Below are positions 20,949-30,706 of a stretch of 64,000 nucleotides of DNA, piece by piece (positions within the stretch are counted from its first letter, which is position 1; each line of letters starts with the position of its first letter). The notes under the pieces are model-generated. The model worked only from the letters and a program-made list of their open reading frames with translations, ran no database searches and was not told the origin of the DNA. This DNA is from Romanomermis culicivorax. Lineage: Eukaryota > Nematoda > Enoplea > Mermithida > Mermithidae. The translations under genes were made by a program, and so were the position numbers. The stretch lies in NCBI GenBank assembly GCA_963922205.1, contig CAWUHX010000008.1, positions 715,282 through 779,281 on the forward strand, read 5' to 3'.

Positions 20949-21938
20949 TTTTTGACTCCGCTCTGCTGACCGAGAAAGGAAAAGAGAAAAAAAATAAAAG
21001 AACCGAAGACGGGGAATACAAGAATTGGGCATACGCGTGTTAAATGTGTAAACAGTCGGTGTAAAATTTTTGAGGGCCGGAAAAGTGAGCAATTCCGACA
21101 GTTTCCGCCGACATACAAAGAGACTGTACACAATTAACAAATCGCAGCCACGTATGACGTCCAGAATCATACGTGGAGGGTGTACGGTATCATGGGGTCA
21201 CGGACCACCAACAGTCAGGAGAGGCCGTAAACCCCTACCGCTGTGATACCAGTACCCGCGTATGGGTATACTGTAGTTACAGTACGGGAATGGGCACAGA
21301 CGTACTGTAATGGCACCTATCCGGAGGGCTACAGTATACCACCCAGGATTAGAGAAGGGAGTAAATAAGGGAAAAGAAGTAAATAAGTAGTTTACAACAC
21401 AGACTAAGTTTGTGGAATGTACAGAATGAATCAGAGGAGAAATACAGAATACTCGATATATAACTCAACTCTGGGCCAAATAACACGACTCTGGGGATAA
21501 ATAACTCGACTCAGAGGGGATTTATTACTCATAGGGGGTTATACACACGCATGAGATAATTATTTACACATATAGATCACATTTAGATCACTCGTAAGGG
21601 CAAATCCCGTCTTACAGTAATTAAATCTGACGTCAGGGATAAATTCCCGACCTACAGTAATAACTCTTGGTGGCACGGGAAAAAATTTCCGACTTACAGT
21701 AATAATACGCGACTTGAGGGGAGGTATCCGACCTACTGTAGCGGTAATCCGAAATAAGGGACATTCCCGACCCATTAGGCAGTAAACCCGAATCTGGGGG
21801 GTCTCCGACTTATTGGATGGCTAGTACCCGATTTTAAGGGGGCTTGTCCGACTTAAAATGGGAAGTGACCCGACCTGGGGGTAGTTCCGACCCAAGGGTG
21901 AAGTTTTACACTTAAGGGCGAGTGCCAGACTTAAGGTC

Positions 21939-21956
21939 GATTTTCCAGCCTCGCCA
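21939..21956 (-). other. Primer-binding site of element B
   Basis: TGGCGAGGCTGGAAAATC directly follows the LTR end GTGACA on the minus strand. Element C has TGGCAAGGCTGGAAAATC at the same place. The matching tRNA was not identified. Confidence 0.65.
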
Positions 21957-23412
21957 TGTCACATTTTACGCCATGTCACGTGTATGACAGGTTTATCTTG
22001 GGAGAGCTGGAGAGGTTTGGGTATCTCATCAGGTAATACCGTGTTTTAGACGTCACATTGATGGTGAACCATATCAGATTGATCCTATTACAGTGAGTAA
22101 TAGGCTGTGACTCCTGATGGATACTGGCATTTTCCCCAGGCTTCCCAAGTTGGCGTTGGGGCCTAACCTGGCAAATGGTGGCTATAGAGAGGTCTATAGT
22201 TGGTTCTCTGGAGCTGTCCTTGGGGTCTTGCTGTAGGGTAATGGACAACGCTGCCAGGCTAGGTGCGACAATCCCCGAGTCCTACTCAGTGAGAGTGGGG
22301 ACAGGGTCACCCGTAAAATGACCTAAATTATGGGACCCGATTATGAACCAGACAGCCCCTTTTAGCCCGAACCTGAGAGGTGGAGGCCCTACTTATCTGT
22401 GGAGACCTTGGGAAACCGACTTAGGAAGGATTTCCCAACAAATAACCCACAAATAACAATAATCCCCTGAGAAGACTCACCTAGTCCTGTTTCTCAAGCG
22501 ATTACGACGCAACGGGCGGCAAGTCCCTGGATGCTTTCGGTCTTCTGGCACTGGGAGCGGGGGATGCGATCCTCAAACGTCCTAGGCGGCGAGCGGCGGC
22601 GAGCGGCGGCGAGCGGGAGGGAGCGGAAGCGAGCGGGAGGCGAAACTCCAACGTTTAATTCACGAACCGGGGCGGTCGGACACCTGGCACTGATGGGCAG
22701 CGGGGTACTGTAGGCGGTGAGTGGCGGACGCAGTAAGTAACGCAAAAATATGCAAATTTATTGAAAATAATAGGCGGCGGACGCAGTCGAGTATATAAAA
22801 ATATGTAAATTAAGAAGGGCGGCGGACGCGAAGTGACAACTGGACGAAAGCTTGGTGAACCCAAGAATGAGCGAAAAACTAAAGAAACATGTCCTTTTAA
22901 GGACATGTTTGGCTACAGCTGCAGCTTGGGCGGAGTTTCTCGGCGCTCAAGCTAACTTCTGCAGCTAGACGCGATGCAGAAGATGCCTATGAGCACATAG
23001 ACATTTTTTCATTCACATGCGTTTAGCACTGAGGCCGGCTGCAGTGCCTATGCTAAGCATATGAACGTCTTTAGCTAAAACTTCTTAGCTAGTCGTTTTG
23101 CGTAACAAAAACGACGCTAATTTTTGATGATAAGAGGTGCGTGAGCGCACCAAAAATAGCCATGTGCTCGTGGAGCACGACTGGCGGAAGTTTTTAGCTA
23201 AAGGGCCTACTGTAGCCCGCGTTTGTAAAGAAATAAAAATACAACAAAACGAAACATAGAAATGCATGAAAAATATAAAAACGAACGTAAAATGCATGTG
23301 TAAAAATGAAATAAACAAAAGCATGATCGAGTAATAAACAAAACATGAAAAATAACAAAATGTCGGCATGATCGGAATCACGTGATGTTGGAGAATTGAG
23401 CGGCACGTGACA
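21957..23412 (-). repeat. 5' LTR of element B (R family, 1456 bp)
   Basis: TGTCAC...GTGACA ends, directly joined to the primer site. It carries a GTGAGT splice donor at 22475-22480 (context ACTAG|GTGAGTCTT on the minus strand) that is kept in the LTRs of C. The first ~530 bp on the element strand hold a dense set of hairpins. Confidence 0.92.
22885..23178 (-). promoter_or_regulatory. Cluster of nine hairpins in the R LTR
   Basis: Inverted repeats follow one another in under 300 bp: 22885-22910 (12-bp arms), 22917-22926, 22956-22982 (CTTCTGCA/TGCAGAAG), 22987-23000, 23026-23047 (GCACTG/CAGTGC), 23050-23060, 23092-23115 (GTCGTTTT/AAAACGAC), 23136-23151 (GGTGCG/CGCACC) and 23164-23178 (GTGCTC/GAGCAC). 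The GGTGCG/CGCACC stem is GGTGCA/TGCACC in two other copies, so both arms changed together. Role unknown. Confidence 0.65.
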
Positions 23413-23810
23413 TAGTATTTGTAATAATCGCACATCCAGCTTAGGAGAATGGCGGTGAGTTCTTCCATACAATGTGGATCTGGATGCAAGTATCGTGCTT
23501 GAAAATAGTCAGGGAAGTCCTGAGCTATTTGTTGTGAAGCCGCGGTGGCTTGTCCTAAAATCGTGGGATCGAAATTTAAATGAGCGTGATTGAAGTAATT
23601 AATAATAATTACTTCATCGGTAGTTCGTGGTTGAATTTGGGCCATAGGTACGCTAGGGTACCGTTCTTCGGGTGGGGTTCATTGTTTGCCAAATTGGTGA
23701 TGCGGTATTTTGTATTCTCGCACGATTTGTTGTGGTTTTTGTTGAACCGCAGCCACTTCGGCTTGTTGCGACTTCGTTGGTTTGTCGATCATTCTTTCAG
23801 AGTCAGCCAT
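23413..23810 (-). pseudogene. N-terminal piece of an unrecognised ORF, cut by the LTR of element B
   Basis: Reading down from ATG 23810 (MADSERMIDK), the frame has a TGA at 23679-23681 (codon 44) and then stays open to the LTR border at 23412. The last part, YFQARYLHPDPH...LLSWM, resembles YFREHYCPSYRE...LILRW at about 26160-26260 on the other strand. The two are therefore diverged copies of one family. No family is recognised. Confidence 0.5.
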
Positions 23811-23845
23811 TGGAGGCTGTTGACTCTCTAACGCTTCTTTTGGCA

Positions 23846-25642
23846 ATTGATCATGCTTAAGAGCGCTGGCCCATTCAATTTTTTTCTCTTTTTGTGTTTA
23901 TCTCTTTTTATCTGCTTATCTTTTTTGCTTAATTTTTCTATTTTTATGTTTTCCCTTTTCTTTCTTTTTATCAGTGTTCTTTCTCTTTTTTTTTCTTCGT
24001 TTTTTTCTCTTATTGTTCACTTGTTTTCTAATGTTTAATGTAATTTTGTTTTTTATACTTCTTCTGTATTTTTGTTTTCTTGTTGTTTTGTTGTCTAGTT
24101 TTTTGGATTTGGATTTTGTTTAAAAATTTAAATTTATAAAAAAAAGTTTTTTTCAATTTTTATGTCGATCGATTATCAAAAATTGAAATTTTGGATAAAG
24201 AAATTATTGCAACGAAATTTCAAAATATTGAAGATTTGTCTGATTTAAATTTTGTAAAAATATCAAAATTTTTTTTAGATTTTGTGAACATGTTAAAAAT
24301 ATGGAAAACGTTCACATTTTTTTTAGCTAAAAATTACTCATTTTTAAGAAATTTGCAAAAAAATATCAATTGTTGATTTTCTTGCTCCAATTTTTAGAAA
24401 ATTTTTCAAAAGTTTGAAAATTTTCGAAAACGATTGAAGAAATGCACAGAAACTTTTCGAATTTCATGAAAATTGAACTTTTCCAAAAGTTTAAAAAAGT
24501 GTGAATTTTTCGCAAATTTGTGGAAAAATTTTCATGTTGCAGACAATTAAATTTACAAGACAATTATTTTGTTCAATTTTTCATGATTTTTTGGGCGATT
24601 TGAATCTCAAAAGTAACAATTTTTTTCGAAGTCTTCTGTAATAAAAATTTTGCGGGGTTATTTAAAAATTAAAAAGATTTATCTCATATCAATTTTTCGA
24701 AAACTAGAATAAAATTTCAATTCTCAAATTTTGCAATAAATTTTCAGAATTTGTTAATTATTCAAAAACTTTGCTACACAATTGCTCTGCAGGTTTTACT
24801 TTTTTGTGTGTTGTCCACTCCTTTCTTAATCTTTCTGACACCGTTTTTTGCTAATTTTTTCCTGTTTTTTTCCATTTTTTACTTTGTATTTTGAAAGATT
24901 TTGACTGCAATTTTTGCTTATTTTTGATTTTTTTCCTTTCACCTAATTTTGGGTTAAATTTCAGTTTTTTTCTTTTTTAGTCATTTTTCGTTTTTTCTCA
25001 TTTTTTTGTGAATTACTTGTGTTTGGTCCACAATTTTTTGTTGTGTTGGTGCCAGGCCGGAAGTGGCAAAGAATGAAAATTTGCATAACACACTATTTCG
25101 GCTACTATCTGTGCATTTTTTGTTTATTTAGTTTGGTGAGCTATGCAAAAAATTTGCACGTGTTAATTGGATGTTCATGTCTGCAAATTTTTTGTCCTAC
25201 TTCACGTCTAAAAGTCTGGTTTTATAATTTTTTGTTCAAATGTTATAATTTTCACATTTTGCAATTTTATTGTTCTTTTGTATTTTTTTTGTTATCGAAA
25301 TTTTTTACGTCCATTTTTTTGTATTTTGATTTTTTTCGTACTTTTCTATTATGAATATTTTCCGTCTTTTATGAATTTTTCTTTTATGAACAATTGTTGA
25401 GACTTTGATTGTTTCTGCTGGATCGAAATTTTGAGAAAATTTAATTTTTCAGGATTCTGTGGTTGCAAATTGTTATTGCCAAGTGAGGTTTGGCAGGCAA
25501 CAATGTACAGCATTTGGTTGTTGAGAAAGAAATAATTTTCATGGTGGTTCCCCACAGCTTGGAATACACAGAAGAAATCATCGTCACGAGGAATGTTCAT
25601 AATTATAAAGGCTTTCGAATCAGAAGGCGAGTGAGTTCAGTC
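23846..25642. other. AT-rich, gene-free stretch
   Basis: Dominated by T runs, A runs and TTTTTC/AAAATT words. The short ORFs here translate to Phe/Leu/Lys-rich text and have no credible start context. I see no gene. Confidence 0.6.
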
Positions 25643-26963
25643 AATTGAGTCCTTATTTCCTAAATGTCCCTTTTCTCCAAAGGTTCCCATTCACTCCACT
25701 CCCGCCGCCGCCTCCTATGGACGTGGAAACTGCCAGGTCATCCGCAACTTGGATTCCACACGTCTGCTACAACAACTACAGTAACTCACACCACGTTGCT
25801 GCCGCCTATGGCCCCGACGTCCACTCAGAGTGCCGCGCAAGCCCAACTGCCATTGGTTATAGCAACTAGACTGGTTCTCGGAGTGGCTTCGCCAACCAGT
25901 TCCGCGCCAACTGTCGAACCGCGATTGCCCAGCCAAGCAACATGGCTGCCTAACTATACGCATTTCTGAACCACGGATTTGCCGCATTGTGTTACACTGT
26001 TGACGCCTCGCCATCTGCGGCATATCGATTCATCTGTGGAGTTTTTCACGCCGCGTATGTTGGACGAAATGGTTTTTGATCAACTTCTTCGGCCGCCTTG
26101 GTATTCGCATCACTATGGCCGTTCACATTCCCGCAATGAATGCTTCCCTCACTTTGTACCAATATTTTCGCGAACACTATTGCCCCTCGTACCGAGAACA
26201 ACAACCGCTCATCTTGCATGATGTGGCGGCACTGATACTGCGATGGGTCGCTGGCCTGTGGGCTGAGGAGCTCGGCATCATTGACCCCATTCACACTGCC
26301 CATTTGGCCCTCTTCCTCTACAAAGCTTGAGGTTTGGATAACCCATCGTGCTTATTGCAGGCCTACAACACCGCTGTCGGCCTGATCGACAGCTGGATGG
26401 AATATCCACAATATGCCCCATTCCCCCAACTGCCCGAAATTGCCAATATTCAACGAATTTACCTGCAATACCATAGTGAAACGGATCGCCCTGCACCCCT
26501 GTTGCGCCGGCATGATTTCTCCGCCCGGTAGGACTTGTTGCCACTGTGACCACTGCCGCCAACAGGTTAGCCTTCAGACCCCCCGTCATTGATCGCGACG
26601 CAATTGCAGCCCGCGGTTTCAATCCTCTTTCACCGCTCCGATTGCAAACATACACCTCGTCCTCTCACCGCCGCCACAACACCGATCATGGTCGCAATCG
26701 CAACCCTCGCTCTGTTCGCTTTGATGGCCATGATGATCCTCGTGACCCCCACGGTTATCATAACAACCGCTACCGCCAAAACAGTTTCGGGTGCCGATCT
26801 CTCATTAATCGAAAAAGTTATCAATGTTGTTGCCAATCTGCTGACGATTGGCACTATTTTACAGGTTGGTATAAACAACTTGTCTATGTTCAACAGAACA
26901 TACAGAGCCAACAGAAAAGACAGGATCACAGATTGTAGGAAGCTTAACATAAACATGGTATAA
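25643..26963 (+). pseudogene. Decayed plus-strand copy of the same unrecognised ORF family
   Basis: A GC-richer island with coding-like text broken by stops and shifts. A Pro/Ala/Thr-rich start (25664-25969) reaches a TGA, continues in frame as SSVEFFTPRMLDEMVFDQLL, then shifts frame at about 26100. It goes on with VHIPAMNASLTLYQYFREHY and, after further stops, [15 protein letters not shown]. The end (26589-26963) is either a hydrophobic two-helix protein or an Arg/His-rich one, depending on frame. It matches the minus-strand piece at 23413-23810. Function unknown; a decayed retroelement Gag is possible but not shown. Confidence 0.4.
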
Positions 26964-27303
26964 ATTTAAAAAATGTTGCTACATTTAAAATCTTGTTGCG
27001 TGTGTATGAAAATTTATTATTTCAGTTGTCGAGCGAGCTTGTACATTTTGTTCAAGCCATGTTAAGCCAACATGAAAAGTGAATCATAATATCAGCATTG
27101 TCCGTGTACTAAAGTGCAGTTTTCGATTGCACGGGTTAATTCATTCAATGAAGCAACGATCACACGAGTTTATAGATGATTGGAAGGGATTGCACAGGGA
27201 TAATATGTGCAAATTCGAAAATCGCCCGCTCAACCTTTTGCGGCACAAATGCACATTTCAAAATGGGCAAATCCAACGCTCAGTACACAATGTTTTACAA
27301 AAT
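26964..27303. other. Short intergenic stretch before the satellite
   Basis: No gene or clear repeat is seen; the first degenerate satellite words (GCACATTTCAAAATGGGCAA) appear near its right end. Confidence 0.4.
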
Positions 27304-28060
27304 GAGCGGTGAAAAAGCCCATTGCACGTGGGCAATGTGCAAAAGCGCCACTCTGTTTTGAAAAATTCGTGCGGTGAGCAGTGAAAAAGCCCATTGCACA
27401 TTGGGCAATGTGCAAAAGTGCCGCTCTGTTTTACAAAAATTCGCGCGGTGAGCAGTGAAAAAGCCCATTGCACGTGGGCAATGTGCAAAAGCGCCACTCT
27501 GTTTTGAAAAATTCGTGCGGTGAGCGGTGAAAAAGCCCATTGCACATTGGGCAATGTGCAAAAGTGCTGCTCTGTTTTAAAAAATTCGCGTGGTGAGCAG
27601 TGAAAAAGCCCATATGCACATTGGGCAATGTGCAAAAGTGCTGCTCTGTTTTAAAAAAATTCGCGTGGTGAGCAGTGAAGAAGCCCATTGCACATTGGGC
27701 AATGTGCAAAAGTGCTGCTCTGTTTTAAAAAATTCGCGCGGTGAGCAGTGAAAAAGCCCATTGCACATTGGGCAATGTGCAAAAGTGCTGCTCTGTTTTA
27801 AAAAATTCGCGCGGTGAGCAGTGAAAAAGCCCATTGCACGTGGGCAATGTGCAAAAGCGCCACTCTGTTTAAAAAATTCGCGCGGTGAGCAGTGAAAAAA
27901 GCCCATTGCACGTGGGGCAATGTGCAAAAGCGCCACTCTGTTTTAAAAATTCGCGTGGTGAGCAGTGAAAAAGCCCATTGCACATTGGGCAATGTGCAAA
28001 AGTGCTGCTCTGTTTTAAAAAATTCGCGCGGTGAGCAGTGAAAAAGCCCATTGCACGTGG
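27304..28060. repeat. Tandem satellite, about 73-bp unit, running into the gap
   Basis: About eleven units of 71-75 bp with anchors at 27304, 27376, 27450, 27522, 27595, 27670, 27743, 27816, 27887, 27960 and 28033. Many units contain TTGCACATTGGGCAATGTGCAA-type dyads, a 9-bp perfect stem with a 4-base loop. In others the stem centre is CACGTG-like, as in GCCCATTGCACGTGGGCAAT. The unit length is not a multiple of three, so the ORFs through it are shadows. Confidence 0.88.
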
Positions 28061-28160
28061 NNNNNNNNNNNNNNNNNNNNNNNNNNNNNNNNNNNNNNNN
28101 NNNNNNNNNNNNNNNNNNNNNNNNNNNNNNNNNNNNNNNNNNNNNNNNNNNNNNNNNNNN
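28061..28160. other. Assembly gap (100 N)
   Basis: Exactly 100 Ns between the satellite and a split LTR. The start of element C's 5' LTR (about 340 bp by comparison with 43638-43977) must be inside it, so 100 is a placeholder size. Confidence 0.95.
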
Positions 28161-28173
28161 AAGACGTTCATAT

Positions 28174-29595
28174 TGTCACATTTTTTGCGCCTGGATCGTG
28201 GATGACCCGCGGATTTGGGAGAGCTGGGGAGGTTTGGGTAATACCGTGTTTTAGACGTCACATTAATGGTGAACCATATCAGATTGATCCTATTACAGTG
28301 AGTAATAGGGCTGTGACTCCTGATGGATACTGGCATTTTCCCCAGGCTTCCCTGATTGGTGTTGGGGCCTAACCTGGCGTATGGTGGCTATAGAGAGGTC
28401 TATAGTTGGCTGTCTGGTGTTGTCCTTGGGGTCTTGCTGTAGGGTAATGGACAACACTGCCAGGCTAGGGTGCGACAATCCCCGAGTCCTACTCAGTGAG
28501 AGTGGGGACAGGGTCACCCGTAAAATGACCTAATTTGTGGGGACCCGGTGATGAACCAGACAGCCCCTTTTAGCCCGAACCCTGAGAGGTGGAGCCCCTA
28601 CTTATCTGTGGTAAACTTGGGAAACCGACTTAGGAAGGATTTCCCAACAAATACCCCACAAATAACAATAATCCCCTGAGAAGACTCACCTAGTCCTGTT
28701 TCACAAGCGATTCGACGAATCAGGCGGCAAGTCCCGGGATACTTTCGGTCTTCTGGCACAGGAGTGGGGGGATGCGATCCACACGAGTCCTAGCCACGAG
28801 CGGCGGCAAGCGGGAGGCGAGTCTCCAACGTTTTCTTCACGAAACCGGGGGCGGTCGGACACCTGGCACTGGTGAGCAGCGGGTACTGTAGGCGGTAAGT
28901 GGCGGACGCAGTGAACAAGGCTAAATTTATGCAAATATATTGGCAATAAGGCCGCGGACGCACAGGTGTATATAAAATTATGCAAATTTATAACGAAGGC
29001 GGCGGGACGCGGAGTTACAACCGGTACGAAAGCTTGGTGAACCCAAGAATGAGCAAAGAACTAAAGAAACATGTCCTTTTAAGGACACGTTTGGCTACAG
29101 CTGCAGCTTGGGCGGAGTTTCTCAGGGTCCAAGCTAACTTCTGCAGCTAGACGCGATGCAGAAGATGCCTATGAGCACATAGACATTTTTCGTTCACATG
29201 CGTTTAGCACTGAGGCCGACTGCAGTGCCTATGCTAAGCATATGAACGTCTTTAGCTAAACTTCTTAGCTAGTCGTTTTTGCGTAACAAAAACGACGCTA
29301 ATTTTTGATGATAAGAGGTGCATGAATGCACCAAAAATAGCCATGTGCTCGTGGAGCACGACTGGCGGGAAGTTTTTTGCTAAAGGGCCTACTGTAGCCC
29401 CGCGTTCATAAAGAAACAAAAACAACAAAACGAAACATAGAAAATGCATGAAAATATAAAAACAAACACAAAATGCATGTGTTCAAATGAAATAAACGAA
29501 AGCATGAATAAGTAATAAACGAAACATGAAAAAATAACAAAATGTCGGCATGATCGGAATCACGTGACGTTTGGGGAATTGAGCGGCACGTGACA
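28174..29595 (-). repeat. Nested solo R-type LTR with ATAT target duplication
   Basis: A full-length R LTR (TGTCAC...GTGACA, 1422 bp) lies in the opposite orientation within C's 5' LTR. ATAT occurs on both sides (28170-28173 and 29596-29599). Element C's 3' LTR has the uninterrupted site AAGACGTTCATATGCTTAGC at about 43978-43997. A 4-bp duplication fits Ty3/gypsy-type integration. Confidence 0.9.
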
Positions 29596-30688
29596 ATATG
29601 CTTAGCATAGGCACTGCAGTCGGCCTCAGTGCTAAACGCATGTGAACGAAAAATGTCTATGTGCTCATAGGCATCTTCTGCATCGCGTCTAGCTGCAGAA
29701 GTTAGCTTGGACGCCGAGAAACTCTGCCCAAGCTGCAGCTGTAGCCAAACATGTCCTTAAAAGGGACATGTTTCTTTAGTTTTTTCGCTCATTCCTGGGT
29801 TTACCCCCCTGCGTCCGATTTTGTTGTCAGCGTCCGCCGCCTATTGCCTAATTTGAATAAATTTGAATCACCTTCACTGCGTCCGCCGCCTTATAGCCAA
29901 CTAATTTGCATAAATTTATACCCCGGTTACCGCGTCCGCCGCTTACCCGCCTACAGTACACGCTGCCAATCAGTGCCAGGTGTCGGACCGCCCCCGGTTC
30001 GTTGAAGAAAACGTTGGAGAATCGCCTCCCCAATCACCGCCACTCGTGGCTAGGACTCGTGCGGATCGCATCCCCCCTGCCCCAGTGCCAGAAGACCGAA
30101 AGTATCCAGGGACTTGCCACCCGTTTCGTCGAATCGCTTGAGAAACCGGACTAGGTGAGTCTTCTCAGGGGATTATTGTTATTTGTGGGGGGTATTTGTT
30201 GGGAAATCCTTCCTAAGTCGGTTTCCCAAGTTTTCCACTGATAAGTAGGGCCTCCCACCTCCCAGGTTCGGGCTAAAAAGGGGCTGTCTGGTTCATCACC
30301 GGGTCCCACAAATTAGGTCATTTTACGGGTGACCCTGTCCCCCACTCTCACTGAGTAGGACTCGGGGATTGTCGCACCTAGCCTGGCAGCGTTGTCCATT
30401 ACCCTACAGCCAAGACCTCAAGGACAACACCAGAGAACCAACTATAGACCTCTCTATAGCCACCATTCGCCAGGTTAGGCCCCAACGCCAACCAGGGAAG
30501 CCTGGGGGGAAAATGCCAGTGTCCATCAGGAGTCACAGCCTATTACTCCACTGTACTAGGATCAATCTGATATGGTTCACCATCAATGTGACGTCTAAAA
30601 CACGGTATTACCTGATGAGATACCCAAACCTCCCCAGCGCTCTCCCAAATCAACATGTCATACACGTGACATGGCGTAAAATGTGACA
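29596..30688 (+). repeat. 5' LTR of element C, distal part after the nested insertion
   Basis: Matches the last ~1.1 kb of the 43638-45062 LTR and ends GTGACA at 30688, directly before the primer site. The first 13 bases before the interruption are at 28161-28173. It has several extra bases in homopolymer runs compared with the 3' LTR. Confidence 0.85.
30155..30160 (+). other. Candidate 5' splice donor in the LTR of element C
   Basis: GTGAGT in the context GGACTAG|GTGAGTCTTC. It is kept in all R LTRs seen (for example 22475-22480 on the minus strand). It would allow splicing across the long leader. Confidence 0.4.
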
Positions 30689-30706
30689 TGGCAAGGCTGG
30701 AAAATC
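30689..30706 (+). other. Primer-binding site of element C
   Basis: TGGCAAGGCTGGAAAATC directly after the LTR end. It differs from the B site by one base. Confidence 0.65.

Larger units (their letters stand above)
18287..21938 (-). other. Long 5' leader of element B
   Basis: About 3.65 kb between the primer site and Gag, with no conserved long ORF. From the LTR inward it holds GTCGG/TACTGTA short repeats (about 21590-21930), a poly-T run (20910-20953), the CRE-like array (19726-20770), and a CCGCCTC-type repeat region nearer Gag. A short exon-like unit lies at 18897-18944, with TTTTCAG before it and GTGAGT after it. Confidence 0.7.
7172..23412 (-). mobile_element. Element B: nearly intact Ty3/gypsy retrotransposon with envelope-like gene (16.2 kb)
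   Basis: The element is bounded by two direct R-type LTRs, 7172-8626 (3') and 21957-23412 (5'), each with TGTCAC...GTGACA ends. By eye they differ at about 26 sites in 1455 (near 2 percent). From 5' to 3' it holds an LTR, a primer site, a 3.7-kb leader, one long Gag-Env-Pol frame, a 3' untranslated region with repeats, and an LTR. One nonsense codon at 9473 cuts the integrase tail. The bases next to the two LTRs (AGGC before 7172, TAGT after 23412) do not match, so there is no target duplication. That suggests recombination between elements or later rearrangement. Confidence 0.92.

Noticed and set aside
20821..21170. Minus-strand ORFs with poly-Lys in the B leader, sharing MILDVI...GCDLL with a C leader ORF
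   Set aside because: They run through the poly-T block. The shared start follows from general leader similarity, and the rest diverges by frameshift.
27230..28336. Several minus-strand ORFs of repeated CTLPNVQWAFSLLTAR-like peptides
   Set aside because: These are read-through of the ~73-bp satellite in all frames and even across Ns.
29596..30688. 5'-truncated LTR of element C as a result of reverse-transcription failure
   Set aside because: The missing part is explained by a nested solo LTR with a target duplication and by the N gap.
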